Of a stretch of DNA of 64,000 nucleotides, positions 1 through 10,356 are shown in pieces. Every line of letters begins with the position of its first letter. The stretch's first letter is position 1. This stretch comes from Ereboglobus sp. (GTDB taxonomy: Bacteria; Verrucomicrobiota; Verrucomicrobiia; Opitutales; Opitutaceae): assembly GCA_029974595.1 (NCBI GenBank), contig JARKRC010000063.1:85944-149943 (forward strand), written 5' to 3'. The notes under the pieces were generated by a model. That model searched no databases, was not told the DNA's origin, and saw only the letters and a list, made by a program, of their open reading frames with translations. The position numbers and the translations under genes are program-made.

Positions 1-1440
1 GCAGGATCGAATGTGAACGGCTATGCCGCGGGAAGATTCACCAGCAATCCGGAGAACGTAAGCGACGAGACGCTCAATCTCTCCGCCGACTGGAATCACC
101 GGTTTTCGCATTCTGCGTGGGTGCATTACATCCAGGCGGGCGCGGCCTGGCGCTCCAAGGACTATGTGATAGATAACAACACCTACAGTTATGATTACAA
201 TATATCTAACGGATTCTCGCAATTGCTTCAGGATAAGCCTAGCGAGGGTTTGTTCAAGGGTTATTATCCTGCGTTCGACTATTTTGACATTAATAAAATA
301 ACACCTCTCATCGGCGATACATCGGTGTTCACATTCAGGAACAATGTCTTTCTGCCGTCGTCCAACCTGACCGAAAATGTAACCTCTGCCTACATCATGG
401 CGGGCCGCGCGCATGGCCGGTTCTCATGGCTTGCGGGGGTGCGCATGGAGCACACCGACATCGAGGGGACGGGCAACCTGAGCCGGGAGAACGCGCAGGG
501 CGGCATCTCATACGACAGAATGACCAAGAGCGCCCGATATACTGATTTTTTTCCGGGCGCGCATCTCCGGTATGACATGACCGCAAACATCGTCGCGCGG
601 GCAAGCTGGTCCAGATCCATGGGCCGTCCATCAATTTCCCGGCAGATACCGAGGACCGAGATTTATGAAGGCGCCGACCCGTATGAGGACGAGGACGGCA
701 ATTCGAGCGCAACGCGCGGCACCATCTGGCAAAACAATATCGCCCTAAAACCCATGTATAGTGATAATTTCGATCTTTCCTTCGAGTGGTATTTTTCCAG
801 TGCCGGCATCTTTTCAGCCGGGGTATTTGAACGCCGCATCGAGGGTTATATAATGAGCTACAGGGAGACGCTGGGGCCGGACGGCGGGCATGGATGGGGG
901 CCCGAGTGGCATGACTACAGGTATCGAACCCAGGTCAACATGAGCAAGGCCAGGGTTAGGGGTGTTGAATTCAATTACAACCAGGCGCTCTCCTTCCTGC
1001 CGGCCGCGCTGAAGACCATGCGCCTGAACGCCAACGCGACTCTAATGGAGACCAAAGGCTCGTTCGAAGGCGGCTCGGTGGATGCCAGCGGCGGCCTTAT
1101 CAAAGGCGGCGACACCGCCCTGCCGGGATTCAAGGACAGGCTGTTCAACCTTGGCCTCACCTGGCCAATAAGAAAATTCCAGGTCAGGGTATTCTATAAT
1201 TACAATGCGCCCTACCTGAGCGCATACAATGCAATCGACATCGACCGGACTTACAAAACAGCCACGCGTGTGCTAAACGCCAATTTCCAATACCAGATCA
1301 GCAGACGGTATGTTATCTTTGCGGACTTGTTCAACATATTGAACGATGCCCCGAGTGATTATGTGGTCAGTCCTTCGCATTTAGAAGTCTATGAACGCAA
1401 TGGTATGCGTGTGAGCATGGGAATAAAAGGTCGCTTCTGA
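1..1440 (+). CDS. TonB-dependent receptor, C-terminal part (5' end outside window)
   Basis: The frame is already open at base 1, so this is the last 479 residues of a longer gene; the signal peptide, TonB box and plug lie upstream. What is visible is beta-barrel: alternating aromatic strands, turns rich in Asn, Asp and Gly, and a terminal Gly-Arg-Phe, the usual BAM recognition ending. The stretch ASWSRSMGRPSISRQIP near residue 200 resembles the conserved barrel segment of the large TonB-dependent receptor family seen in Xanthomonas and Caulobacter (TIGR01782), whose members often import oligosaccharides. It lies 52 bases before an autotransporter and upstream of secreted glycan-active genes, which suggests glycan import; the substrate is inferred only. 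Family level is well supported. Confidence 0.88.
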   Translation, partial: AGSNVNGYAAGRFTSNPENVSDETLNLSADWNHRFSHSAWVHYIQAGAAWRSKDYVIDNNTYSYDYNISNGFSQLLQDKPSEGLFKGYYPAFDYFDINKITPLIGDTSVFTFRNNVFLPSSNLTENVTSAYIMAGRAHGRFSWLAGVRMEHTDIEGTGNLSRENAQGGISYDRMTKSARYTDFFPGAHLRYDMTANIVARASWSRSMGRPSISRQIPRTEIYEGADPYEDEDGNSSATRGTIWQNNIALKPMYSDNFDLSFEWYFSSAGIFSAGVFERRIEGYIMSYRETLGPDGGHGWGPEWHDYRYRTQVNMSKARVRGVEFNYNQALSFLPAALKTMRLNANATLMETKGSFEGGSVDASGGLIKGGDTALPGFKDRLFNLGLTWPIRKFQVRVFYNYNAPYLSAYNAIDIDRTYKTATRVLNANFQYQISRRYVIFADLFNILNDAPSDYVVSPSHLEVYERNGMRVSMGIKGRF

Positions 1441-1492
1441 ATGTTTTGCATGAATCCCATAGAAATTTTATAAAAATTGAAAATCATACATC

Positions 1493-4400
1493 ATGAAAGC
1501 CCCGATACATGAAATTAAAGTTCCGGCCTTCGGACTCTCGTTTCGCAATATTGTCATTGCCGTTCTGACGGGAATTGCATCCGCGCTTAATCCAGAAACC
1601 GTCTCTGCATACACATGGAGCGGAAACGGAAGCGACTCCAGTGTGAACACTGCCGGAAACTGGGTGGATGGAGCGGCGCCACCAAACAGCTACTCAAATT
1701 ATATATTCACCGGCTCGACCAATACGGACGTCACGCTGCCGGCGGGCACAAAGAATCTCAGCGCCCTCACATTTGATGAAAATGCAGCGTCGTTCACAAT
1801 TCGGGGCGAAGTGGATACCATGACGGGATATCGCTTCGGTTTTGGCCGCTCGAATCTTGCCGATGCCGTCAAAGATAGCATCATCCAAAACTCAGCCAAT
1901 GATCAAACGGTGCTGGCCACATTTTATATTTCCAATGGCCACTCGAATGTGACCGTTTCGGGAACCGGCGCGGGATTGCTTAGGCTGGCGTCCATGCGCA
2001 TCGGTCTTCAGACCAGCAATACCGTGGTTTTTAACATGGAGAGGGATCTCACGATAGATGCGTTCACCCTGCTCAGCAGCGGCACACTACAATTGAATAT
2101 CAGCGCCGAAAAAACCACGACGATCAACGCGATCGCTGGGGCCGATCTCGAAACAGCCGGGGATTTTGCCGTCAGGAAATATGGCGAGGGCACGATGCTG
2201 TTGACGGGATTCAACAAAAGCAGCGGACTCACGGTGATTGAGGCGGGACGGTTGCTGCTCGGCGAAAACGCCGTTTACGGGGGCGGCGCCTCCACCGCTT
2301 CGCTGACAATCAAAACCGGGGCGATACTGGCGGGCAGCGGCACGGTTGATGTTGCCACGCTTGTGATCGAGGACGGGGCTTCGCTGGCGGCGGGCTCGTA
2401 CAGCGCTTCCGGAACGCTTACGCTCATGGCCGGCACCCGTGCCTTTGGGCAAAACCTTCATGTGGGCGGCAAAGGCGTGCTCAACGCGGGCGCGTCGCTC
2501 AATGCGCAGTCGCTCACGGTTGATGATGGCGCTGCGCTGATATTGACGAATGCGCTGACCCTTGCAGCCGGCGGCACGCTGGCGGGCAGCGGCACCCTGA
2601 CATCGTCCGCAGGCCTGATAATGGGAGTAAATGCCGGCGATTTCGTGCAAGCTGCCATTACGGACGGCAGCATGCTGACGCTGGCTGCGACCGTCAGCGG
2701 TCCGGCAACGGTAAACATCACCAGTGGCACGCTTCTGGCCGCCAATGGTTTTGGCGCGGGAGGCATCTCGATAGCCAGTGGCGCGGCGTTTGGCGGCGCA
2801 GGAACAGTAAGCGGCGAAGTTGCCGCCGAAGGAGGCGCGGGTATCACCGCAGGTGCGTCGGGCGCCGGTGTAGCTGAGACCCTCTTGTTGCAAGGCGGGC
2901 TCAAACTGGGCAACACGGCGGGTGATATTATACAGGCCGATATTGCGACAAATAAAACACTGCATGTCGCCGTGCCGCTTGCAGGACCGGGCAAGTTGCA
3001 AAAGTCGGGAGTGGGCACTTTGCGACTGGAGGGAAACAATGCAGGTTATACGCATGATCTTACAGTGGGCGGCGGAAGCGTGATTGTTGATGATGGGATT
3101 GGATCGTCCTTTATAGATGTTGCATCAGGGGCGGCGTTTGGCGGCGCTGGGGTGGTTTCCGGTTCGCTGGCGCTGGGCACAGGGGCGATCTTGATTGTCG
3201 GCGCTCCGGGCGCGACGGCGGATGGTCCGGCAGGGAGGGTATTGGCGTTCAATGGCGATTTTTCATTTGGCTCCGGCGGCACGCTTGCGTTCGACCTGCT
3301 TAAAAAAGGCGGATTGGACACCGGCATCAGCACAAGCCTTTTGCTTGGCGCAGGGCAGAATTTCTCAGGCTCCGCGGATACCTATACGATCAATTTGGGC
3401 AACCTGTTCACAGGTGTATATAACTTGGGAAACATCGGGTATCTCGCCGATTCGGGCAGCGCGGCCATCAAAGTGGGCGGAAATGAACTGAGCGGGCGGC
3501 AGAATGCATGGCTCGAAAAAGATGCCAGCGGAAATCTGATCCTGCATACGGATGCCGGATCGAGCATGAAACTTCGCTGGACGGGAGTCTCCGCGTCTTG
3601 GAATACACAGGATGCGGAGTGGACGGTGACAAGCGGCAGCATGGCATTTGGCGCCGGCGACATGGTTTATTTCGACAGCGTGACGGATGCGGGGCGCGAG
3701 GCATCTCGCGATATTGCGATTGTTGGCGCGTCCATGATTACCTCGGGGATGGAGGTTTCGGGCACGGGAGATTATCGTTTTTCGGGAGCGGCGATTGTCA
3801 CGGACAAGGATGCGGCATCGGAAGAATTGGAGGCGGAGGCGACAGGAAAACTTGTCAAGAAAGGCGGCGGCGTGCTCACGCTGGCAAATACCGGAGTCAA
3901 TAATTTCAAGGGCGGCGTGGCGCTCGAAGGCGGCGTGCTCGAATTGGCCAGCGCGGGCGCGCTTGGGGCAGGCAATCTCACGATCACCGGTTCGGACACC
4001 GTGTTGCGATTCAATTCAGCGGGTGTTGCCACGACGGGCACGCTGGCCATCGGGAGTCACGCGCTCACGATTGAGACAATCCTCGATGGCACGCTTGGCG
4101 GCGTAATCACCGGCACGAGCGCCTTGCAAAAGACAGGAACTGCGACCCTCACGTTCGCCGCAGCACATGCAGGCGCGATTGCGATCAACGAAGGCACATT
4201 GAGGGTCGGATTGGGAAACACGCTCGCAAACAATGCCGTCACGATAGCCGCCGGGGCGACGCTCGATCTGCAATTGCAGGATGACACGTTGAGAATATTT
4301 TCAGGCGATGGTAATATAAAAATCGGCAATACCGCACTGACCCTGGACAACGCTGAGGAAATCATATTTGCCGGATCGTTCAGCGGCTCTGGAAATATAA

Positions 4401-5992
4401 TCAAGGTCGGCAATGGAGATTTGATATTGTCCGGCTCAAACAGGCACGAGGGAGGCACGCGGGTTTCCGCCGGCCGCCTGGTCGTGAGCAACCTGGACGC
4501 GCTCGGTTCCGGGATCGCGACCGTGGATGCCGCGCCCGATGTCGTGCTGGAGTTCAGGCAGGTTGTCGGCATGCGTGGGATTGCCATTATTGGCGGCGGG
4601 GCGGTCGATGTGATCGGGAGCCAGCTTGCATTCTCCGGCGATAATATCATTTCTCGGTTGCGGCTGGACGGTTCCTCGCTGCTCACCGCTGCGAGCGCGG
4701 GAGCGTTGGGCGGCGCAGGGGCCGACATTGCCATTGGCGGCGGCTCGGCGTTGCGCGTCGCAAATCGTTCGATAAATCCCGCTGCGATTCTCGCCAATAA
4801 CATTACCATCAACGAGGGAGGCACCCTGCTTTTTGCCAGCGGGACTGCGCCGGGAAAACTGGAGCTGGCCGGCACGCTTGATTTTCAGACGGGCGCCAAG
4901 GTGGGTTTCGATGGTCCCATTGCGTCGGGCATTTATACACTTGCAACGACCAGCGGCATTCCCAACGCGCCGGAATATCTGCCAAGCCAGCACGGCATGG
5001 ATGTGACGTTTGCAACCAATGACAACACGCTGTCGGTGCTCGCCATGAACCAGTCTGCCAATCCGTCCAAGGACGCGGCGCTCACATTCGACGCCATGAT
5101 CGCGACGATGACGGCTGTGTATAATCGCATTAGCGAAAGCTTTCTGCTTCCGGTCACGGAACGGCAGGCGGGCAGGGTGTTGAATGACTTGTGGTTCAAG
5201 GGTATCGCGTCGCGGGCTGATTACGAAACCACTCCCGGCCAGATCGGGCACAGCGATGAGACCTATGGAATCGTCGCGGGTTACGACGGTCTGGTAAATG
5301 AGCGTTATCTGCTCGGCTTCTATGCCGGGGCGACGGACAGCAAGCTGGATACGGCCAACAAAGGTCATGCCGACGCGCAACATCAGTTCGGCGGCGTGTA
5401 TGGAGCGTTCCGCCTCGGTTGTTTTTATGCAGGCATCGACGGTTCCGCGGGCTGGGTGCAGGCGGACAGCAGGCGCGTCGAGGCGGACGGCGAGGCCCGC
5501 GGCTCATATGATGCCGAGTATTGGGGCGCCAGCGCGGAAATCGGATTTATTATAAATACATGGAAGAATGCCGTGTTCAAACCGGGCTTTGGCGTTCATG
5601 GCATGAGTATAAAAATGAAGAACTTCAAGGAGCACGGGCCGGGCGCATTGCGCGTGGGGGCCTTCAACGAGCATGTATTGCAAAGCCTGCTCAACCTGCA
5701 AGTCGCCCAAAAGTTCAGGATGCTTGGCCGGGCTTCCATGCTTGATGTCATGATCGGCTGGCGGCAGACCCTGCATGATTCGAATCCGGACGTGATCGCA
5801 TCCTTTGCAGCCAGTCCTGAGAATTCGGTGGTGCTTGCCAATCCCGGTTATGCGCGAGGCAGCTTTGTGACGGGGTTGGGCATCCGGACAAGCATTTCCA
5901 GGCACGGCGTGCTCGGCTTGGGATATGATTATGAAGTGGCGTCGGCCCGCGCGCGCCATACGCTTTCGCTTACAATGAGGTGGCTCTGGTAA
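1493..5992 (+). CDS. Autotransporter (type Va) with beta-strand repeat passenger
   Basis: 1499 aa. An N-terminal signal sequence with hydrophobic core NIVIAVLTGIASAL ends around residue 39. The passenger (about 40-1200) is a Gly/Ala/Thr-rich beta-helix with many autotransporter-associated repeats of the form G-x-G-T-L-x-L-x-G-x-N (TIGR02601 type). Around residue 692 a cassette begins with LRWTG and contains KLVKKGGGVLTL; related cassettes occur twice in the autotransporter at 42877. The last 290 residues or so (from about 1213) form the translocator barrel, ending SLTMRWLW with a terminal aromatic. The passenger is probably displayed on the cell surface; no catalytic motif is seen, so adhesion or glycan binding is the likeliest role. 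It sits 52 bases after a TonB receptor and 29 bases before a secreted propeller protein, so cotranscription is plausible. Confidence 0.9.
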   Translation: MKAPIHEIKVPAFGLSFRNIVIAVLTGIASALNPETVSAYTWSGNGSDSSVNTAGNWVDGAAPPNSYSNYIFTGSTNTDVTLPAGTKNLSALTFDENAASFTIRGEVDTMTGYRFGFGRSNLADAVKDSIIQNSANDQTVLATFYISNGHSNVTVSGTGAGLLRLASMRIGLQTSNTVVFNMERDLTIDAFTLLSSGTLQLNISAEKTTTINAIAGADLETAGDFAVRKYGEGTMLLTGFNKSSGLTVIEAGRLLLGENAVYGGGASTASLTIKTGAILAGSGTVDVATLVIEDGASLAAGSYSASGTLTLMAGTRAFGQNLHVGGKGVLNAGASLNAQSLTVDDGAALILTNALTLAAGGTLAGSGTLTSSAGLIMGVNAGDFVQAAITDGSMLTLAATVSGPATVNITSGTLLAANGFGAGGISIASGAAFGGAGTVSGEVAAEGGAGITAGASGAGVAETLLLQGGLKLGNTAGDIIQADIATNKTLHVAVPLAGPGKLQKSGVGTLRLEGNNAGYTHDLTVGGGSVIVDDGIGSSFIDVASGAAFGGAGVVSGSLALGTGAILIVGAPGATADGPAGRVLAFNGDFSFGSGGTLAFDLLKKGGLDTGISTSLLLGAGQNFSGSADTYTINLGNLFTGVYNLGNIGYLADSGSAAIKVGGNELSGRQNAWLEKDASGNLILHTDAGSSMKLRWTGVSASWNTQDAEWTVTSGSMAFGAGDMVYFDSVTDAGREASRDIAIVGASMITSGMEVSGTGDYRFSGAAIVTDKDAASEELEAEATGKLVKKGGGVLTLANTGVNNFKGGVALEGGVLELASAGALGAGNLTITGSDTVLRFNSAGVATTGTLAIGSHALTIETILDGTLGGVITGTSALQKTGTATLTFAAAHAGAIAINEGTLRVGLGNTLANNAVTIAAGATLDLQLQDDTLRIFSGDGNIKIGNTALTLDNAEEIIFAGSFSGSGNIIKVGNGDLILSGSNRHEGGTRVSAGRLVVSNLDALGSGIATVDAAPDVVLEFRQVVGMRGIAIIGGGAVDVIGSQLAFSGDNIISRLRLDGSSLLTAASAGALGGAGADIAIGGGSALRVANRSINPAAILANNITINEGGTLLFASGTAPGKLELAGTLDFQTGAKVGFDGPIASGIYTLATTSGIPNAPEYLPSQHGMDVTFATNDNTLSVLAMNQSANPSKDAALTFDAMIATMTAVYNRISESFLLPVTERQAGRVLNDLWFKGIASRADYETTPGQIGHSDETYGIVAGYDGLVNERYLLGFYAGATDSKLDTANKGHADAQHQFGGVYGAFRLGCFYAGIDGSAGWVQADSRRVEADGEARGSYDAEYWGASAEIGFIINTWKNAVFKPGFGVHGMSIKMKNFKEHGPGALRVGAFNEHVLQSLLNLQVAQKFRMLGRASMLDVMIGWRQTLHDSNPDVIASFAASPENSVVLANPGYARGSFVTGLGIRTSISRHGVLGLGYDYEVASARARHTLSLTMRWLW

Positions 5993-6021
5993 TATTATTT
6001 TCCAAATATAACAAAAAACAC

Positions 6022-7659
6022 ATGACAAAAAAACTCTGCATATTGTTTTTATCCATGCTCGCATCGGCGGGGCTGCATGCCGGTCTGGCCACGAAGACAT
6101 GGAGCGAGTCGCCGGACAAGGATCGCTGGCGGCCCCGCGTCCTGTTAATCAGCGACAAACTGACCGATGCAGATGCGCGCACGCTTGGCGACGCCCTTGG
6201 GGATCAGGCCATTGTCCATAAATTGGAGTCTCCCGCCGCCGACGCGGACGGAGTGCTCCGGCACGTTGCGGAGGCGAAGTCCGGAGATTGGGAGCTGGCC
6301 TATGTCGATTGCAAAGGCACACCGGCTTCCATCGCCGCCCTTGCGGCCCGCCTGCACGAGATCGCCAAAATCGTTGTCGTAAGACATTCGCGTTCAACGC
6401 CGCCTTTGTCGGAAACGGTCGGAAGGGTTGATGGCGTGTTTTTCGCGGATTATGCAAAAGTCTCCGATGGCAAACAGGACGGCGTCATTCCCGATTATCC
6501 AATTAAAAAAAGGCTGACGGGAAGTTTGGCCGGGATACTGCGAGCGGCGTTGCTGAGCAAATCGTCGGCATGGATTTCCCAATCGCGGACATCGCACGAC
6601 CTGTCGCTGCTGACAAACCAGCAGAATGCGCTTCAAGACCCCGCTTCGCTTCCGCGGGCGAAAGGAGAAACAAGCACGATTTACCGGGCGAAAAAAGGTG
6701 AATGGCAGTTTAATATGCATCCGTTCATCACCCGCCATGACGGGCTTTTCTGGGTGATCTGGTCGTCCGGGCGTGTGCATGAGGACAGCTCCAGCCAGCA
6801 TCTGCGCTATGCGACCAGCGCCGACGGCAAAAACTGGAGCGAAGCAAAAATCCTCGCGCCCGATCCGGATGGCGAGAAGGGGCGTTTCCAATGGATGGCG
6901 GGCGGCCTGCATGTCTGGGATGGAAAACTGTATGCCTACGGCACGCTGCACAAAGGGCGTTATGCGAGCGAGGGCGTTCACTGGAAGGATGCGGCGGTCC
7001 ATCGGTTTCTCTGGACGGGCGCGGAGTGGAAAGACGAGGGGGCGATCATCGACGACACGTTGATCTATTTTGAGCCGATGCGCGTGGGAAATGAGGATTT
7101 TGTCATTCGCCGCAGCAGCAATCTATGGATTTACAGCGCTCACAAACGCGACGGCGAAACACAATGGATCTCCAGCCAACTGCCGGGCTATTTGCTCCGT
7201 CATTACCGGATGAGCGAGACATCGCATTACATCGGTAAGGACGGTGAGATTCATTTGATTATTCGCGATCAGGCCAGAACGAAGCGGCTTTATCATTCCG
7301 TCAGCTACGACAGAGGCTATTCATGGACGATTCCAGTCCAGACCAATTACCCTGACGCGGTGAGCAAAAATCTCAGCGGACGGCTTTCCAATGGCTGGTT
7401 CTATCTGGTCAACACTCCGGTGAAACGGAGCGAATTGGTAATGTCGTTCAGCCGGGACGGCTGGACGTTTGGGAATGCGGTGCTGTTACGGGACAATCCG
7501 CCGCCGCTTCGCTACAAGGGAAACGCGAAGGGGCCGTATTCCTATAATTACTCCCATGCCATCGAGCACGAGGGGAAGTTCTGGATTGTTTATTCGGTCA
7601 ATAAGGAAGACATCGAAGTATCGGTGTATGATATAAATAAACTCTGTCCCAATGATTAA
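6022..7659 (+). CDS. Secreted sialidase-like beta-propeller protein
   Basis: 545 aa from the ATG at 6022. An ATG at 5980 is in frame but overlaps the preceding gene and puts 14 residues ahead of a clean signal peptide (MTKKLCILFLSMLASAGLHA), so 6022 is preferred. Residues 30-190 form an alpha/beta region of unclear role. From about 215 the protein looks like a sialidase-superfamily propeller: HPFITRHDGLFWVIWSSG, and Asp-box-like turns SADGKNWSEA, SYDRGYSWTIP and SRDGWTFGN. The FRIP motif of classical GH33 sialidases is absent, so sialic acid should not be assumed as substrate. The gene overlaps the next one by 8 bases (ATGATTAA), indicating translational coupling with an esterase-propeller fusion. 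Probably periplasmic or outer-membrane associated. Confidence 0.75.
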   Translation: MTKKLCILFLSMLASAGLHAGLATKTWSESPDKDRWRPRVLLISDKLTDADARTLGDALGDQAIVHKLESPAADADGVLRHVAEAKSGDWELAYVDCKGTPASIAALAARLHEIAKIVVVRHSRSTPPLSETVGRVDGVFFADYAKVSDGKQDGVIPDYPIKKRLTGSLAGILRAALLSKSSAWISQSRTSHDLSLLTNQQNALQDPASLPRAKGETSTIYRAKKGEWQFNMHPFITRHDGLFWVIWSSGRVHEDSSSQHLRYATSADGKNWSEAKILAPDPDGEKGRFQWMAGGLHVWDGKLYAYGTLHKGRYASEGVHWKDAAVHRFLWTGAEWKDEGAIIDDTLIYFEPMRVGNEDFVIRRSSNLWIYSAHKRDGETQWISSQLPGYLLRHYRMSETSHYIGKDGEIHLIIRDQARTKRLYHSVSYDRGYSWTIPVQTNYPDAVSKNLSGRLSNGWFYLVNTPVKRSELVMSFSRDGWTFGNAVLLRDNPPPLRYKGNAKGPYSYNYSHAIEHEGKFWIVYSVNKEDIEVSVYDINKLCPND

Positions 7660-10315
7660 TAGGATTTTTTTGCATCATGGCAGGGCAATGATGCTATTGT
7701 TTGCATTTTGGGCACACCTCGCCATGCACGGCGAGGTGTTGCCTGCACCGATTTTTGGCGATGGAGCGGTGTTACAGCGCGACATGTCCGTGCCCATCTG
7801 GGGGACGGCGACCCCGGGTGAAAAAATCGAGGTCGTTTTTTGCGGTCAAACGGTTGCAGCGACGACGGACGGAGCAGGGCGATGGCGGGTCGTGCTTGAG
7901 CCGTTGTCCGCCTCGGCAAAGCCTTCTGAACTGATCGTGCGGGGGCGAGACAGTGTGATCGCATCGAATATTCTCGTCGGGGATGTCTGGCTATGTTCAG
8001 GGCAGTCCAACATGGAAATGCGGGTCAGGGATGCGGCGAATGCAAAAGAAGAAATGGCCGCGGCGACTTTTCCCCGGATACGTCAATTTTATATACCACG
8101 AGCGGCATCCGAGACGCCACAGGCGGAAGTGCGCGGTTCATGGACGGTTTGCAGCCCTGCCACCGTTGGCGATTTCTCGGCGGCGGCTTATTATTTCGGG
8201 AGAGAATTGCATCAACAGTTGAATGTGCCGATCGGGTTGATCAACAGCAGTCGTGGCGCGACGCAGATTGAATCATGGATGAGCGAGGAATCGTTGCGCG
8301 CAGATCCGGCGTTTGCCCGGGTATTTGAGCGATGGCAGGAGCGCCTGGAGCTGATCCCGACACGCATGCGGGCATACGAAGAGGCACTGGTGCGTTGGGA
8401 CAACGGTGCGCGCCGGGCGCGGGAACAGGGATTGGATTACAAGCAGCGCAAGCCGAAAAAGCCGGACGCAACGGAAATACGATGGAGGCCGGCTGGATTA
8501 TATAATGCGATGATTCATCCGATCACGCCGGCATCCATCCGCGGCGTAATCTGGTATCAAGGCGAAACGAATTCCGTGAGGCATGCTGAATATGTCCATT
8601 TGTTCACAACCATGATAACGCAGTGGCGCGCGGCCTTTCGGCAATCCGGACTGCCTTTCTATTACGTGCAACTGGCGAATACCGTGCGAAAGCACGATGC
8701 CACCAAAGAGGAATTCGCCTTCTTGCGCGAGGCACAGCGCGCCGCGTTGCGCCTTCCCGGCACCGGCATGGTGGTGACCGTCGATATTGGTGATAACAAC
8801 ATTCATCCTGCCAACAAGCAGGAGGTGGGTCGGAGGCTCGCTGGCATCGCTCTGGCCAAGACATACGGACGACAGGCTGAGTATTCCGGGCCGCTGTTTG
8901 AGAGAGCGGAAAAGCATGGGCGCGAGTTTCACATACAATTTTCCCATGCCCAAGGCTTGTATTGCTCCGCTGGCCGGACGAAAACGGGCTTTGAAATAGC
9001 GGACAGATCCCTGAATTTTGTGGGAGCAGATGTCCGTATCGACGGGGATAAAATCATTGCATCATCAACCCGGATCAACGAACCGCACGCCGTGCGCTAT
9101 GCTTGGGGAAACACTCCCGTCGCACCGCTTTTCAACAGGTCCCATCTGCCCGCATCGCCCTTTTTGCATATCGAGGGGGCCGGTCAGGGCGGCGGCGTTT
9201 CCAAATGCATGCCGACGGCACATTCCCAAGGGGGCATCGAGCATGTGATTGTTTACAAGGAGGAGGGCAAGTTTGCCGGATGGCCGGCCAACGGCGGATT
9301 CTGGTCGTGGGGGGACGAGTTGCTTGTCTGCTTTGAGATCGGCAGCTACAAGCCGCGCGCAAGCAATCATGCATTTGATCCCGCGGTGCCGATGCGCTGC
9401 GGTTTTGCCCGCAGCGTGGATGGCGGGGCGACATGGACGTTTGAAGAGCATGCAAACGTGCGTGTTCCCGTCAAAATGGCAAAGGCGGATTATATAGCGA
9501 AACCGGATGGCGGCTTCGATTTCTCCAAACCGGGTTTTGCGATGAAGTTTCGCGACGCGGCAATGTGGGCGACCTCCGATCGCGGGCGTTCCTGGCAGGG
9601 GCCGTTTTGGACATCCAACCAGAAGGATTGGGTATTCCTGTCGCGGACCAGCTATAGCGTCACTGATGCGGATTCCGCCTTCGTATTCATGACCGCCCGG
9701 ACAAGGCAGAAAGACAAAAAAGAGCGGAGTCGCAATCGCTCGCAAACATGGCGGACGGACGATGGCGGAAAAACCTTCAATTATGTTTCGTCATTCGGGG
9801 AAGCCGATAAATTCAAGGATGTCGGTGAAAAATACGACGCCTATTCCATCATGCCTTCCGCGTTGCGTCTTGGCGAAGGCCATTATGTCTGCGCGGTGAG
9901 AGAGCTGATCCGTCGCGAAAAATGGGTCAGGATATACGAATCCAAGGACTTTTGCCGGACATGGGTTGCGCTTGGCGACATTGCCAAGGGGGCCCATAAT
10001 CCTGCCGCTCTGGTGTCGCTTGGCGGCCTGCGAATCGCCGCTATCTATGGCTCACGGCAGAATGGACCGCAGGGTATTTACGGACGGATAAGCAACGACG
10101 GAGGCCGGACATGGGAGAAAGAGGTCGCGCTCAGGCAGGATGCCGCGTCGTGGGATTTTGGCTATCCCGTCGCCACCGTGAGGAAAGACGGGGCGATTGT
10201 CGCCGTGTATTACATGACAACAAAGGAAAACCCGCAGCAGCATATCGCGGCGACGATATGGAAGCCCGGTTCGGGTGCATCCCTGCCGACGCAAATGGCG
10301 GGGCAGGGCGGCTGA
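7652..10315 (+). CDS. Fusion: sialate O-acetylesterase-type SGNH esterase + Asp-box propeller
   Basis: 887 aa. A hydrophobic N-terminus (core MMLLFAFWAHLAM) suggests export. Residues 30-490 match the sialate O-acetylesterase family: AVLQRDMSVPIWGTA, block I SGQSNMEM with the nucleophilic Ser, YQGETNS, and a C-terminal Asp-x2-His-type block DIGDNNIHPANKQ. Residues 500-880 are a sialidase-like propeller with four good Asp boxes (SVDGGATWTF, TSDRGRSWQG, TDDGGKTFNY, SNDGGRTWEK) and the late motif ATVRKDGAIVAVYY. A FRIP motif was not found. The esterase family acts on many acetylated glycans besides sialic acid, so the fusion probably removes O-acetyl groups and then cleaves or binds the same glycan; this is inference. 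It overlaps the upstream propeller gene by 8 bases. Confidence 0.85.
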   Translation: MINRIFLHHGRAMMLLFAFWAHLAMHGEVLPAPIFGDGAVLQRDMSVPIWGTATPGEKIEVVFCGQTVAATTDGAGRWRVVLEPLSASAKPSELIVRGRDSVIASNILVGDVWLCSGQSNMEMRVRDAANAKEEMAAATFPRIRQFYIPRAASETPQAEVRGSWTVCSPATVGDFSAAAYYFGRELHQQLNVPIGLINSSRGATQIESWMSEESLRADPAFARVFERWQERLELIPTRMRAYEEALVRWDNGARRAREQGLDYKQRKPKKPDATEIRWRPAGLYNAMIHPITPASIRGVIWYQGETNSVRHAEYVHLFTTMITQWRAAFRQSGLPFYYVQLANTVRKHDATKEEFAFLREAQRAALRLPGTGMVVTVDIGDNNIHPANKQEVGRRLAGIALAKTYGRQAEYSGPLFERAEKHGREFHIQFSHAQGLYCSAGRTKTGFEIADRSLNFVGADVRIDGDKIIASSTRINEPHAVRYAWGNTPVAPLFNRSHLPASPFLHIEGAGQGGGVSKCMPTAHSQGGIEHVIVYKEEGKFAGWPANGGFWSWGDELLVCFEIGSYKPRASNHAFDPAVPMRCGFARSVDGGATWTFEEHANVRVPVKMAKADYIAKPDGGFDFSKPGFAMKFRDAAMWATSDRGRSWQGPFWTSNQKDWVFLSRTSYSVTDADSAFVFMTARTRQKDKKERSRNRSQTWRTDDGGKTFNYVSSFGEADKFKDVGEKYDAYSIMPSALRLGEGHYVCAVRELIRREKWVRIYESKDFCRTWVALGDIAKGAHNPAALVSLGGLRIAAIYGSRQNGPQGIYGRISNDGGRTWEKEVALRQDAASWDFGYPVATVRKDGAIVAVYYMTTKENPQQHIAATIWKPGSGASLPTQMAGQGG

Positions 10316-10356
10316 ATGAACTTGATGGGCGGGCCGTTTGCTGGCGTTGTTTTGCC

